Shown one piece after another: positions 41,870 to 51,052 of a DNA stretch of 64,000 bases. The DNA lies in the NCBI RefSeq assembly GCF_003966895.1, contig NZ_AP018449.1, positions 3,861,501-3,925,500 on the forward strand, read 5' to 3'. Numbering within the stretch: the first letter of the stretch is position 1; every line of letters starts with the position of its first letter. Made by a program: the position numbers and the translations under genes. The notes below the pieces were generated by a model. The model was not told the origin of the DNA, did no database searches, and worked only from the letters and a program-made list of their open reading frames with translations. Source of the DNA: Methylomusa anaerophila (GTDB taxonomy: Bacteria > Bacillota > Negativicutes > Sporomusales > Sporomusaceae).

Positions 41870-43897
41870 ATGGGCAGGGTAAAGAAATCTTGGCGATTGC
41901 TTCCTGTAAAAGATGAATTAGCAAGCAAGTTGAGTCAAGAGTTGAACATATCAGAATTTATAGCCAAAGCGCTAATTAACCGCGGTATAGAAAACTATTC
42001 GGCAGCTAAAGAATTTTTATATGCCGGCGAAGATCATTTATCAGATCCTTTGCTGTTAAAAGATATGGAGACGGCGGTAAAACGTATAGTCCGTGCCATT
42101 GAACTGAAAGAAAAAATAACAGTATATGGAGACTATGACGTGGATGGCATCACGTGCTGCGCCATTGTCTGTAAAACATTTAAACGCTTGGGAGCTGACA
42201 TAGAATACTATATCCCCGATCGTCAGAATGAGGGATACGGCTTAAATGGAACTGCATTGGATTCTTTGATAGATACGGGAACTAAACTGGTTATAACTGT
42301 GGATTGTGGTATAAGTGCAACTTGTGAAGTGGAGAGAGTTCGCCAAAAACTTGATATTATTATTACTGATCACCACCAACCGCCATTACGGCTTCCTCCC
42401 GCCTATGCAGTAATTAATCCGAAGCAGAGCGGGTGTACCTATCCTGAAAAAAACTTGGCGGGAGTAGGAGTTGCCTTTAAGCTTTGTCAAGCACTATGGC
42501 AGCATTATCATGGGAATACCCACTTGCTATTGGAGCTTGTCGATATTGTAGCTTTAGGTACCATCGCTGATATTGTTCCGCTGACAGGTGAAAACCGGCT
42601 ATTAGTCAAGCTCGGATTACAACAGCTTACAAAAACGACCAACGTCGGTTTAACAGCATTGATTAACGTCTGTGGTCTGGCAGGCAAAAATATCGATAGC
42701 GGCAACATAGGGTTTCTTATCGCCCCCCGTTTAAACGCTGCTGGCAGGATTAGTCATGCCAATATAGGGGTAGAACTTTTAATAACGAAAGATGCGCAAG
42801 AAGCAGAGAAACTGGCTATAATGTTAAATGATGAGAATGTTGCGCGCCAGGCCATTGAAAAAGATATTACCGCTAAAGCGGAAGAGCAGTTGAAAAGTAT
42901 AAATATACCCGAAGCCAAAGTGCTGGTACTCGCGGGAGAAGAATGGCATCCCGGCGTCATCGGTATTGTCGCGTCTCGTTTGGTAGAAAAATATTACCGT
43001 CCGGTGATCATGATCAGTGTTCGCGATGGCATCGGCAAGGGCTCTTGCCGCAGCATTCCGGCTTTTGATATGTATTCTGCTCTCAGCCAATGCCAGAATA
43101 TATTAATACAATTTGGTGGTCACCATCAGGCTGCAGGGCTAACAATAGCTGCTTCCCTAATTGGTGAATTGAAAGAGCAAATGAGCGCAATTGCTTCCCA
43201 GACTTTAACAGTTGATGATTATATCCCTATTTTAAATATTGATTCCCTTGTACCCTTTGAAGAAATTACGGATGCTTTTGTTGAACAATTAGCCTGTTTG
43301 GCTCCCCATGGTTACGGCAATCCCAACCCTGTATTTATTTGTGAGGAATTAGTTTTGGCGGATAAGCGGGTGATTGGCCGGACCGGGCGTCATTTAAAGC
43401 TGTTAGTGAAGAAATATGATAAAGCCAATGATGTTATCGTTTGGAACTTAGGTGAACTTATTAATGATTTTCAATGCAACAAAAATATCGATGTAGTTTT
43501 TTATCCAAAATATAATGTCTGGCAAGGGGAAAAAAATATACAACTATTGGCTCACGACGTCCGGATAAGTAAATCTGCTTCTCCCCTTAGTGAAAAGCCC
43601 AGCTCTCATCCGATTGACCGCAGCCTAATCGCAAAAATATATCTGTTACTAAAAAAATTATGTCAAAACAGTCGGCCAATTAAGTTGAGCAGCAGCTTTT
43701 TTACCAATTGGTTCCAGGAACAATGTAATATCATAATTGATTTGCCGAGTGTTGAACTATCGCTAACTGTATTGCAGGAACTTAACTTGATCAAGTATGA
43801 ATTAAGAAACAACTTATATTATGTTTGTCTCCAGCCTGTTCCGCCCCGAAAGCTTAATTTGAATGAATCGGCTACATACCGCGAGTATCGAGTATAA
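41870..43897 (+). CDS. recJ: Single-stranded-DNA exonuclease RecJ
   Basis: 5'-3' exonuclease for recombination and repair, 675 residues. DHH phosphoesterase motifs: YGDYDVDGITCCAI, VDCGIS and IITDHHQPP; the DHHA1 domain has QFGGHHQAAGLTI. An OB-fold region follows (NPNPVFICEELVLADKRVIG). The last about 110 residues, after an SASPLSEKPSSHPID linker, form an extra helical domain (LSSSFFTNWFQEQCN) as in the longer Firmicute RecJ. GGAGGT is 11 bases before the ATG at 41870; the nearer ATG at 41865 is out of frame. It starts the recJ-apt-relA-dtd cluster. Confidence 0.94.
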   Translation: MGRVKKSWRLLPVKDELASKLSQELNISEFIAKALINRGIENYSAAKEFLYAGEDHLSDPLLLKDMETAVKRIVRAIELKEKITVYGDYDVDGITCCAIVCKTFKRLGADIEYYIPDRQNEGYGLNGTALDSLIDTGTKLVITVDCGISATCEVERVRQKLDIIITDHHQPPLRLPPAYAVINPKQSGCTYPEKNLAGVGVAFKLCQALWQHYHGNTHLLLELVDIVALGTIADIVPLTGENRLLVKLGLQQLTKTTNVGLTALINVCGLAGKNIDSGNIGFLIAPRLNAAGRISHANIGVELLITKDAQEAEKLAIMLNDENVARQAIEKDITAKAEEQLKSINIPEAKVLVLAGEEWHPGVIGIVASRLVEKYYRPVIMISVRDGIGKGSCRSIPAFDMYSALSQCQNILIQFGGHHQAAGLTIAASLIGELKEQMSAIASQTLTVDDYIPILNIDSLVPFEEITDAFVEQLACLAPHGYGNPNPVFICEELVLADKRVIGRTGRHLKLLVKKYDKANDVIVWNLGELINDFQCNKNIDVVFYPKYNVWQGEKNIQLLAHDVRISKSASPLSEKPSSHPIDRSLIAKIYLLLKKLCQNSRPIKLSSSFFTNWFQEQCNIIIDLPSVELSLTVLQELNLIKYELRNNLYYVCLQPVPPRKLNLNESATYREYRV

Positions 43898-43946
43898 AAA
43901 TCAAGGTCCGCAGTGAATGGATAAAGACAAACCGGGAGGGTTGCAC

Positions 43947-44471
43947 ATGTGTTTTGACTTTAGTGAAAAAATCCGTACTGTTTCTAATTTCCCCCATGAG
44001 GGAATCCAGTTTATAGATATAACTACTTTACTAAAAGACGGCAATGCTTTCCATATGGCGATTGATTCTCTGGCTAAGGTATTTCAGGATAAAGATATTG
44101 ATATTGTGGTGGGTCCGGAAGCAAGAGGCTTTGCCGTGGGTGCACCGGTTGCCTACGCTTTAGGAGCTGGTTTTGTTCCCGTACGCAAACCTGGTAAATT
44201 GCCGGCCGAGACACTTCGTCTGGAATATTCTTTAGAGTATGGAAAAGATGTTTTAGAGATACACAAAGATGCTATTGAGCCTGGAAACAAAGTACTCATT
44301 GTGGATGATTTGCTGGCAACCGGCGGTACTACTTTGGCGACGGTAAAAATGGTTGAAATTTTAGGCGGCAAAGTCGTAGGACTTGCATTTCTTATTGAAC
44401 TTGAATTCTTACATGGACGTCAAGTATTACCAGGTTATGATATTACGTCATTGGTAAAGTATTCAGACTAA
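43947..44471 (+). CDS. apt: Adenine phosphoribosyltransferase
   Basis: Apt salvages adenine to AMP with PRPP. 174 residues, normal. The N-terminal FPHEGIQFIDITTLLKD, the GPEARGFAVGAPVAYALG core and the PRPP loop VLIVDDLLATGGTT are all present. GGAGGG (43935-43940) is 6 bases before ATG 43947; earlier in-frame starts add a non-family leader. The recJ-apt-relA order is well conserved in Firmicutes. Confidence 0.96.
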   Translation: MCFDFSEKIRTVSNFPHEGIQFIDITTLLKDGNAFHMAIDSLAKVFQDKDIDIVVGPEARGFAVGAPVAYALGAGFVPVRKPGKLPAETLRLEYSLEYGKDVLEIHKDAIEPGNKVLIVDDLLATGGTTLATVKMVEILGGKVVGLAFLIELEFLHGRQVLPGYDITSLVKYSD

Positions 44472-44510
44472 CTATTCGCTACTATAAATGCACCAGTTTT
44501 GAGGTGGGTC

Positions 44511-46754
44511 ATGGGCAATGAGAATAATGAAAATAACGAAAATGAGGCTAAAAAGGAGAGAATACCAAACGTTGACGGCCTATTAGATAAAATTCAAATT
44601 TATCAACCAGATGCGCCAATTGATTTGGTTGTAAAAGCATATGAATTTGCCTGCCAGGCTCATACCGGTCAGTTAAGGGTTTCCGGCGAAGCATATATTT
44701 GTCACCCAATAGGGATAGCCCACATTTTAGCTGATTTACAAATTGATGCCGTTACAATAAGTGCAAGCCTTCTTCATGATGTAGTGGAGGACACTACAGT
44801 TACTCTTGAACAGTTGGAAAAAGAATTCGGCAAAGAAATTGCAATGCTTGTTGACGGAGTAACCAAACTTAGCCGAATTGAGTATAAGTCCAAGGAAGAA
44901 CAACAACTTGAAAACTATCGCAAGATGTTTCTGGCCATGGCTAAGGACATTCGCGTCGTATTAATCAAGTTGGCAGATCGTTTGCATAATATGCAGACAT
45001 TGAAATTCATGGCGCCCCATAAGCAGCAGGAAATTGCCAGAGAGACCCTTGAAATATTTGCACCATTAGCTAACCGCTTAGGAATTTCAAGTATAAAATG
45101 GGAGCTGGAAGATCTCTCTTTTCGATTTTTAGAACCGGACAACTATTACAAGCTGGTAGAGCAGGTTAAACAGAAGCGTAAAGAAAGAGAAGCGATCATT
45201 ACCGACGCAATCCAGCTTATGTCTGAGCGCCTGGAAGCTGTTGGCATAAAAGCGGAAATACAGGGGCGTCCCAAACATTTTTATAGTATTTATAAAAAGA
45301 TGAAAAAAAACCACAAACAAGACGTAAGCGAAATTTATGACTTGTCCGCGATTCGAGTTATTGTGGAAACCGTTAAAGATTGTTATGGCGCCCTCGGGAT
45401 TGTTCATACTCTTTGGAAACCATTGCCTGGGCGATTTAAGGATTATATTGCCATGCCCAAGTCTAATATGTACCAGTCATTACATACAACGGTTATCGGG
45501 CAGTCCGGCCAGCCTCTCGAAATTCAAATACGAACGTATGAGATGCACCGGATTTCCGAATATGGCATTGCCGCTCACTGGCGTTATAAGGAAGGCGGTA
45601 AAGGCGGCAGCAAAGATTTCGATCAAAAATTGTCCTGGCTCCGCCAGTTGCTGGACTGGCATAAGGATATACGCGATCCGCGAGAATTTATTGAAACAGT
45701 CAAGTTAGATGTTTTTGCCGACGAGGTATTTGTTTTTACTCCCAAAGGTGATGTGCTTGACTTACCCGCCGGATCGGTGCCTATTGACTTTGCTTATCGT
45801 GTCCATACAGATGTGGGACATCGTTGTGTTGGCGCGAAAGTTAATGGTAAAATCGTACCGCTTGAGTACAAACTGGTAAACGGCGATATAGTTGAAGTCA
45901 TAACTTCCAAGCAAAGTAACGGACCTAGCCGGGATTGGTTAAATGTAGTCGGGTCTTCCGAAACTAGGAACAAGATTCGACAATGGTTTAAAAAAGAAAA
46001 ACGGGAGGAAAACATCGCCAAAGGCCAGGAAATGATCGAACGGGAAAGCAAGAAGCTCGGTTATGATTGGCGGGAACTTATTAAGGGCGATGGGCTCCAT
46101 GAAGTTGCGAAAAAAACAAATATCGCCAGTGCGGATGATCTTTTGGCGGCACTAGGGTACGGTGGTGTCACTCTTCATGGAGTAATGACGAAACTTATCG
46201 AAGCCTATAAAAAAGAAATTAAAAAAGAGACGCCGCCGGATATTTCCGCTGTTTTAGCTGAATTAAAGCCTAAACGCACCAAGAGTAAGGCCAGTCATGG
46301 AATACTGGTAAAAGGCGAATCCGGCTTAATGGTGCGACTGGCCAGATGTTGCAATCCTTTGCCTGGAGATGAGATTGTCGGTTATATAACCAGAGGCCGA
46401 GGCGTCTCGGTACATCGTGCCGACTGCCCGAACATTCTAAATAATCCTGAAGAATATGAGCGTATGATAGAAGTGAGTTGGGATTTGACCGGCAATAGCT
46501 TATATAAAGTATCCATTGAAATTGTCGGTATGGATCGCTCCAATCTTTTATCCGATATCATGATGATTACCGCCGATTCCAAGGTAAGTGTCACTTCGTT
46601 GAATGCCAGAGTGCAGAAAAATAAAACTGTGGTTATTAATATAGATTTGGATATAGCTAACTTATTGCAACTGGAATACATTATGACGAAGATGCGGCGA
46701 GTTGTGGATGTTTATAATGTGCACCGAACCACGCAGACAGGAGGGGTTGGATAA
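44511..46754 (+). CDS. relA: Bifunctional (p)ppGpp synthetase/hydrolase Rel
   Basis: The stringent-response enzyme, 747 residues. The N-terminal HD hydrolase domain is intact (SLLHDVVEDT). The synthetase domain has GRPKHFYSIYKKM, YDLSAIRVIVE and SNMYQSLHTTVIG, and carries RFKD, the RxKD signature of bifunctional enzymes. TGS (DEVFVFTPKGDVLDLPAGSVPIDF is split here), the helical and conserved-cysteine regions (RLARCCNPLPGDEIVGY) and a C-terminal ACT domain follow. GAGGTG precedes ATG 44511 by 4-5 bases. The first 20 residues are asparagine/glutamate-rich. Its stop overlaps the ATG of dtd. Confidence 0.96.
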   Translation: MGNENNENNENEAKKERIPNVDGLLDKIQIYQPDAPIDLVVKAYEFACQAHTGQLRVSGEAYICHPIGIAHILADLQIDAVTISASLLHDVVEDTTVTLEQLEKEFGKEIAMLVDGVTKLSRIEYKSKEEQQLENYRKMFLAMAKDIRVVLIKLADRLHNMQTLKFMAPHKQQEIARETLEIFAPLANRLGISSIKWELEDLSFRFLEPDNYYKLVEQVKQKRKEREAIITDAIQLMSERLEAVGIKAEIQGRPKHFYSIYKKMKKNHKQDVSEIYDLSAIRVIVETVKDCYGALGIVHTLWKPLPGRFKDYIAMPKSNMYQSLHTTVIGQSGQPLEIQIRTYEMHRISEYGIAAHWRYKEGGKGGSKDFDQKLSWLRQLLDWHKDIRDPREFIETVKLDVFADEVFVFTPKGDVLDLPAGSVPIDFAYRVHTDVGHRCVGAKVNGKIVPLEYKLVNGDIVEVITSKQSNGPSRDWLNVVGSSETRNKIRQWFKKEKREENIAKGQEMIERESKKLGYDWRELIKGDGLHEVAKKTNIASADDLLAALGYGGVTLHGVMTKLIEAYKKEIKKETPPDISAVLAELKPKRTKSKASHGILVKGESGLMVRLARCCNPLPGDEIVGYITRGRGVSVHRADCPNILNNPEEYERMIEVSWDLTGNSLYKVSIEIVGMDRSNLLSDIMMITADSKVSVTSLNARVQKNKTVVINIDLDIANLLQLEYIMTKMRRVVDVYNVHRTTQTGGVG

Positions 46755-47203
46755 TGCGGGCGGTAGTTCAGCGGACCGACCAAGCCAGTGTGACTGTCGA
46801 TGGTCAGATTATTGCCGGAATTAAGCAAGGATTAACGGTTTTTTTAGGCATAGGGCAGGGGGATACTGAGCAGGATGCCATTTATCTGGCGGAAAAAATT
46901 GTTAATTTGCGCATTTTTCCTGATGAGGCGGGCAAAATGAATTTATCCCTTAAAGATGTTCAGGGTGACATATTAGTGATTTCCCAGTTCACCCTGTTTG
47001 GGGATTGCCGCAAGGGAAGACGTCCCGGGTTTGATGGCGCTGCACCGCCATTGGAAGCGAAAGCGCTGTATGAAAAATTCTCGGAGCTTTGCCGTCAAAT
47101 GGGGGTTAACGCTTTATGCGGACAGTTCCAAGCAGAAATGCTGGTGCATCTTACCAATCATGGTCCTGTTACCATGTTACTTGACAGCAAACGTACTTTT
47201 TAG
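46754..47203 (+). CDS. dtd: D-aminoacyl-tRNA deacylase
   Basis: Dtd removes D-amino acids mischarged to tRNA. 149 residues, normal. Diagnostic segments: MRAVVQRTDQASVTVDG at the start, SQFTLFGDCRKGRRPGF with the conserved SQFTLxG motif, and NHGPVTMLLDS, the cross-subunit GP motif that excludes L-residues. It overlaps the stop of relA by one base (TAATG), so translation is coupled. Confidence 0.97.
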   Translation: MRAVVQRTDQASVTVDGQIIAGIKQGLTVFLGIGQGDTEQDAIYLAEKIVNLRIFPDEAGKMNLSLKDVQGDILVISQFTLFGDCRKGRRPGFDGAAPPLEAKALYEKFSELCRQMGVNALCGQFQAEMLVHLTNHGPVTMLLDSKRTF

Positions 47204-47226
47204 CAATAAGGAGTTGGTGAATACAT

Positions 47227-47847
47227 ATGAAAATATTTAAAATGGAGGTCGGACAGATTGGAACCAATTGTTACATTCTTTGCTGCGAAGATACCTTAGA
47301 GGCAGCAGTTATAGATCCGGGGGGAGATGCCGAAGAAATTATTGCCGTAATAAACCGTGAAAAACTTAATGTAAAGTATATTATTAATACGCATGGCCAT
47401 GCAGATCATATAGCTGCAAATTCAAGGATAAAGTCCGTGACAGGTGCTGCTGTCCTTATTCACGCTGACGATGCGGATATGTTGACTAGCGCTCAGTTGA
47501 ATCTATCTCTATACATTGGAGCAGGCATCACCTGTGAGCCGGCAGACAAACTGCTCAATGACGGCGACAACATCGGGATTGGTCATAGCAAAATTAAGGT
47601 AATTCATACTCCTGGACATACCCCGGGCGGAATATGCCTGCTTGTGGAAGATACACTATTCGCCGGTGACACCTTGTTTGCTGAATCTGTCGGTAGAACG
47701 GATTTCCCCGGAGGATCTCATAGTCAGCTGATTCAAAACATCAAAAATAAGCTGCTGACTCTGCCGGATGAGATTAAAGTGTTGCCGGGCCATGGACCTG
47801 CCACTACGATAGGACGGGAACGTAAAATGAATCCGTTTATCCAGTAA
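47227..47847 (+). CDS. Metallo-beta-lactamase-fold hydrolase
   Basis: A 206-residue single-domain hydrolase of the glyoxalase II/YqgX type. Metal ligands: THGHADHIAA, PGHTPGGICLL, GDTLFAESVGRTDFPGGS (bridging aspartate) and LPGHGPAT. There is no glutathione-binding C-terminal domain, so the substrate is not obvious. AATAAGGAGTTGG precedes the ATG. It lies after dtd, as in several Clostridia and Negativicutes. Confidence 0.9.
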   Translation: MKIFKMEVGQIGTNCYILCCEDTLEAAVIDPGGDAEEIIAVINREKLNVKYIINTHGHADHIAANSRIKSVTGAAVLIHADDADMLTSAQLNLSLYIGAGITCEPADKLLNDGDNIGIGHSKIKVIHTPGHTPGGICLLVEDTLFAGDTLFAESVGRTDFPGGSHSQLIQNIKNKLLTLPDEIKVLPGHGPATTIGRERKMNPFIQ

Positions 47848-47864
47848 TACCAGAATACCGGGAG

Positions 47865-48929
47865 ATGATGGTAAGGATGATAAGGATGACTAAATCCCCT
47901 GCAGTTTGGATTAAAGTCGGTGTTTTGCTTGCGGGATTATACTTTCTAAGTCAAGTATCTTCCATTTACCTGCCTGTTATTTTGGCAATGGTCCTGTCTT
48001 TTGTGTTAAATCCATTGGTTAATAAGATCGCGGGCATTCCCATAGGATCTGCAAAGTATAGAATACCCCGCGGAGTAGCTATATTGATTGCTTTTGTAAT
48101 TGCAGGTTTGATACTTTCGGTAATTGTCACTTTTGTTCTGTTTCCTTTCGTTCAGGAATTTAATAAATTAGTAGTGGATTTACCGACTTTGATTGATAAA
48201 ATAAAAAATGTTACAACACTAATCGGAGAAAGGGCCAGTAATGTTCAACTGTCTGGAAATGCCAGGGGTCCGATTGAACATGCTTTTTCCAGTGCTGCCG
48301 CCTATGGTGTAAGCCTATTACACAGTATGGTAAATGCAGTATTGAATTTTGCCTCTCAAATTGTTGAATTGGTTGTTGTCCCTGTATTAACTTATTATTT
48401 TCTCCGGGACTGGCGTGAGATTAAAGGGGGGGTTGTAGCGATATTTCCCTCTGCTATGCGGGATAAAGTGAGCACCATAATTGAAGAAATGGCCACAGTC
48501 ATCAGCAACTATATACGGGGACAGGTTCTTATCAGTGTTTTAATGGGTCTGCTTGTTTTTAGCGGTTTGTACCTTTTGAAAGTTGACTATCCTGTAGTTT
48601 TGGGACTGCTGGCGACATTAACCGAAACAATTCCGATTATTGGTCCGATTATAGGTGCGGTACCGGCAGTTATTCTTGCTTATATCATATCTCCAGCTCT
48701 GGCTGTTAAGGCTGCAATTTTTTATATCGCCATCCATCAGATTGAAAACCACGTGGTTGTGCCAAATATTATGGGGCATACCATCGAATTGCATCCTGTA
48801 ATTATTATTATAAGTTTATTGGTTGGTGGACAATTGGCTGGAATCGCCGGCATGATTTTGGCGGTTCCCGTCACAGCCCTTTTGCGTGTATTATTGAAAC
48901 ACCTATGGAATTATGAAGATAATATGTAA
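47865..48929 (+). CDS. AI-2E family permease 1
   Basis: A 354-residue AI-2E/UPF0118 family membrane protein with about eight helices. The first three (about 14-85) are followed by a soluble loop (QEFNKLVVDLPTLIDKIKNVT), then the C-terminal half with the family stretch YYFLRDWREI, NYIRGQVLISVLMGLLVFSGL, ETIPIIGPIIGAVPAVILA and ELHPVIIIISLLVGGQLAG. Members have been described as autoinducer exporters or ion antiporters; the substrate here is unknown. ATG codons at 47865, 47868, 47877 and 47886 are all possible starts; GGGAG at 47860 overlaps the first, so 47877 fits best. A paralogue is at 60382. Confidence 0.88.
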   Translation: MMVRMIRMTKSPAVWIKVGVLLAGLYFLSQVSSIYLPVILAMVLSFVLNPLVNKIAGIPIGSAKYRIPRGVAILIAFVIAGLILSVIVTFVLFPFVQEFNKLVVDLPTLIDKIKNVTTLIGERASNVQLSGNARGPIEHAFSSAAAYGVSLLHSMVNAVLNFASQIVELVVVPVLTYYFLRDWREIKGGVVAIFPSAMRDKVSTIIEEMATVISNYIRGQVLISVLMGLLVFSGLYLLKVDYPVVLGLLATLTETIPIIGPIIGAVPAVILAYIISPALAVKAAIFYIAIHQIENHVVVPNIMGHTIELHPVIIIISLLVGGQLAGIAGMILAVPVTALLRVLLKHLWNYEDNM

Positions 48930-48945
48930 AGACAGGTGACAGTGT

Positions 48946-49395
48946 ATGATAATCGACATGACCGGTTTGCGGCAAAAATTGCGGGAACGCCAGTATAAAG
49001 TGACTCCGCAACGACAAATCATATTACAAATTTTTCTGGATAATCAGGACAAGCATTTAAGTGCTGAGGATATCCATAATATTGTCCGGGATCAATCGAA
49101 TGATATCGGCCTGGCAACAGTATATCGCACCCTGGAACTTTTAAGTGAACTGGAAGTTTTGCAAAAAATAGATTTTGGTGACGGTCGCAGCCGTTACGAG
49201 ATTAATGAGACAAGTACCCCCCATCACCATCATCACCTTATTTGCCTTTCCTGTGGTAAGGTAATTGAATTTGAAGAGGACTTACTTGAGAATTTGGAAA
49301 ACTCAATTGCCCAAAACAGCAATTTTACAATTGTCGATCACCAGGTAAAATTCTACGGCCACTGCCAGGAGTGCAGTTTAAAAAGTGAACATTAA
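48946..49395 (+). CDS. Fur-family transcriptional regulator
   Basis: A 149-residue metalloregulator. A winged helix (LREKQYK-like start; LRERQYKVTPQRQIILQIFL, DIGLATVYRTLELLSEL) is followed by the dimerisation domain with HHHHHLICLSCGKVIEF and the CQECS pair, the two CxxC motifs of the structural zinc site. Fur, PerR and Zur share these; the run of five histidines and the residue preferences do not decide between iron and peroxide sensing. AGGTGA precedes the ATG by 6 bases. It overlaps hemZ by 11 bases, an association with heme synthesis that favours an iron or peroxide role. Confidence 0.88.
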   Translation: MIIDMTGLRQKLRERQYKVTPQRQIILQIFLDNQDKHLSAEDIHNIVRDQSNDIGLATVYRTLELLSELEVLQKIDFGDGRSRYEINETSTPHHHHHLICLSCGKVIEFEEDLLENLENSIAQNSNFTIVDHQVKFYGHCQECSLKSEH

Positions 49396-51046
49396 GCACT
49401 ATATTTTATCAACATCTAATAAGGAAGTAACGACGGCGGTAGATGATGTGATGACTTTGTTCAAAGTTACTGCTATCGAACCGGGTCATCCAGCGAACAT
49501 TTATGATAATGTCTCCCCCGAATGCGTTTTAGTGGAAGTTGGGATAACATATGGTGATCAGGATAAAGATACCGTAAAAATTTCTATTTATTACCATAAA
49601 AGTATCGCTGATAACAGCATGGCTTTGCGGAGAACAGACCCAGCTGGAAGTCCCGTTCTTTCGTCTAATACATTTAATATTTCACCTAATATATATTGCC
49701 ATTCGGCGGAATTATCGGCAAAAACAGCATCAAATGAAGGAACTGTTGACAACATAAGCATAATTAAACGTCTAACCAAACGTGGAGTATTAGAGTTCAT
49801 GCGCAATATCACCGGGATCAACCCCAGTCCTTGGGGTATCTTGCGTGGGGTCAGGCCGACAAAAATCGTTCACCGGTTATTAGATCAAGGTTTTGGCAGT
49901 AAAGATATTATTGATATATTAACGGGTGATTACGCTTTGCATTTAAACAAAGCCAAACTTGTCACTGGCATTGCCCGGCATCAGCGCCAATACTTAAGTG
50001 TTGAAAACGTTCATGACCTAGGAAAAGCTGTTAGTCTTTACATAAGTGTCCCATTTTGTCCCACACGATGTTTATACTGTTCCTTTCCCGCCCATACGCT
50101 GCCGAAAGATAAAGAACAACTTGCCGCCTACATGAGAGCTGTTAGGACAGACATTAACGCTGCAGCTAAATTAATAAGTAAATTTGGCCTGTCAGTAGAA
50201 ACTGTCTACATCGGCGGCGGAACACCCACAAGTCTTCCGGCCGATGATTTGGCTGCCTTGCTTACCATGACCAAAGAAGCTTATACTTCTGCCAATACAA
50301 TTGAATTTACAGTGGAAGCAGGACGCCCTGACAGTTTAGATGATGCAAAAATAGCAACTTTGCGAGATTATGGCGTTACCCGGGTAAGTATTAATCCTCA
50401 GACAATGCAGGAAAAAACCTTGCAACATCTTGGACGCAGGCATACCGTCCAAGATATAATAGATACGTTCGAAAAAATTCGCCGTACACAAATTCCGGTA
50501 ATCAATATGGATGTAATCGCCGGACTACCGGGCGAAAGCGAAACGGATATGGAAAACACCATGCACCAGCTTTCCCGGCTGGGACCCGAAAACATTACTG
50601 TCCATACGTTAGCCATAAAACGAGGGTCACTTCTAAAATCTTCATTATCATCTATGTCATCTATGTCGGAAAAGGTCCAAGTGGACCTGCCGGATGAAGA
50701 AACGACAAACAATATGCTGGCAATTGCCGCTGATTATACGGCCAAGATGAACATGCATCCTTATTATTTATATAGACAAAAGTATATGACCGGTAATTTG
50801 GAAAACGTAGGTTACGCCAAAAAAGGCAACGATTGCCTTTATAACATTCGGATCATGGAGGAGAGGCAGACTATTATCGGTATTGGACCGGCGGCCGGAA
50901 CCAAAGCGGTAAATACGGTAAACTGGCGACTGCAAAGTTGTTATAATCCCAAAGATGTTAATACATATATTAATAACTTAAATATCTATCTGCAAGAAAG
51001 AAATACATTGCTTACCAGATTATTTGGCGATTTGAAAGGGGAATAG
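49385..51046 (+). CDS. hemZ: Coproporphyrinogen III oxidase-like radical SAM enzyme HemZ
   Basis: A 553-residue radical SAM protein of the HemZ group. The cluster cysteines are C225, C229 and C232 in FCPTRCLYCSF, followed by the AdoMet-binding GGG in YIGGGTPTSL and VEAGRPDSLD. The long N-terminal domain (about 1-210) is specific for HemZ. Function: oxygen-independent coproporphyrinogen dehydrogenase or a related radical SAM role; direct activity of HemZ is not well proven in the family. It starts with GTG inside the end of the Fur gene and is followed 6 bases later by hisS, the usual hemZ-hisS-aspS order of Clostridia and Negativicutes. Confidence 0.9.
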   Translation: MNIKHYILSTSNKEVTTAVDDVMTLFKVTAIEPGHPANIYDNVSPECVLVEVGITYGDQDKDTVKISIYYHKSIADNSMALRRTDPAGSPVLSSNTFNISPNIYCHSAELSAKTASNEGTVDNISIIKRLTKRGVLEFMRNITGINPSPWGILRGVRPTKIVHRLLDQGFGSKDIIDILTGDYALHLNKAKLVTGIARHQRQYLSVENVHDLGKAVSLYISVPFCPTRCLYCSFPAHTLPKDKEQLAAYMRAVRTDINAAAKLISKFGLSVETVYIGGGTPTSLPADDLAALLTMTKEAYTSANTIEFTVEAGRPDSLDDAKIATLRDYGVTRVSINPQTMQEKTLQHLGRRHTVQDIIDTFEKIRRTQIPVINMDVIAGLPGESETDMENTMHQLSRLGPENITVHTLAIKRGSLLKSSLSSMSSMSEKVQVDLPDEETTNNMLAIAADYTAKMNMHPYYLYRQKYMTGNLENVGYAKKGNDCLYNIRIMEERQTIIGIGPAAGTKAVNTVNWRLQSCYNPKDVNTYINNLNIYLQERNTLLTRLFGDLKGE

Positions 51047-51052
51047 AATAGG

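Noticed and set aside
49200..49240. Run of five histidine codons in the Fur-family gene as an introduced tag or error
   Set aside because: Histidine runs at this place, just before the CxxC, are normal in Fur-family metal sites.
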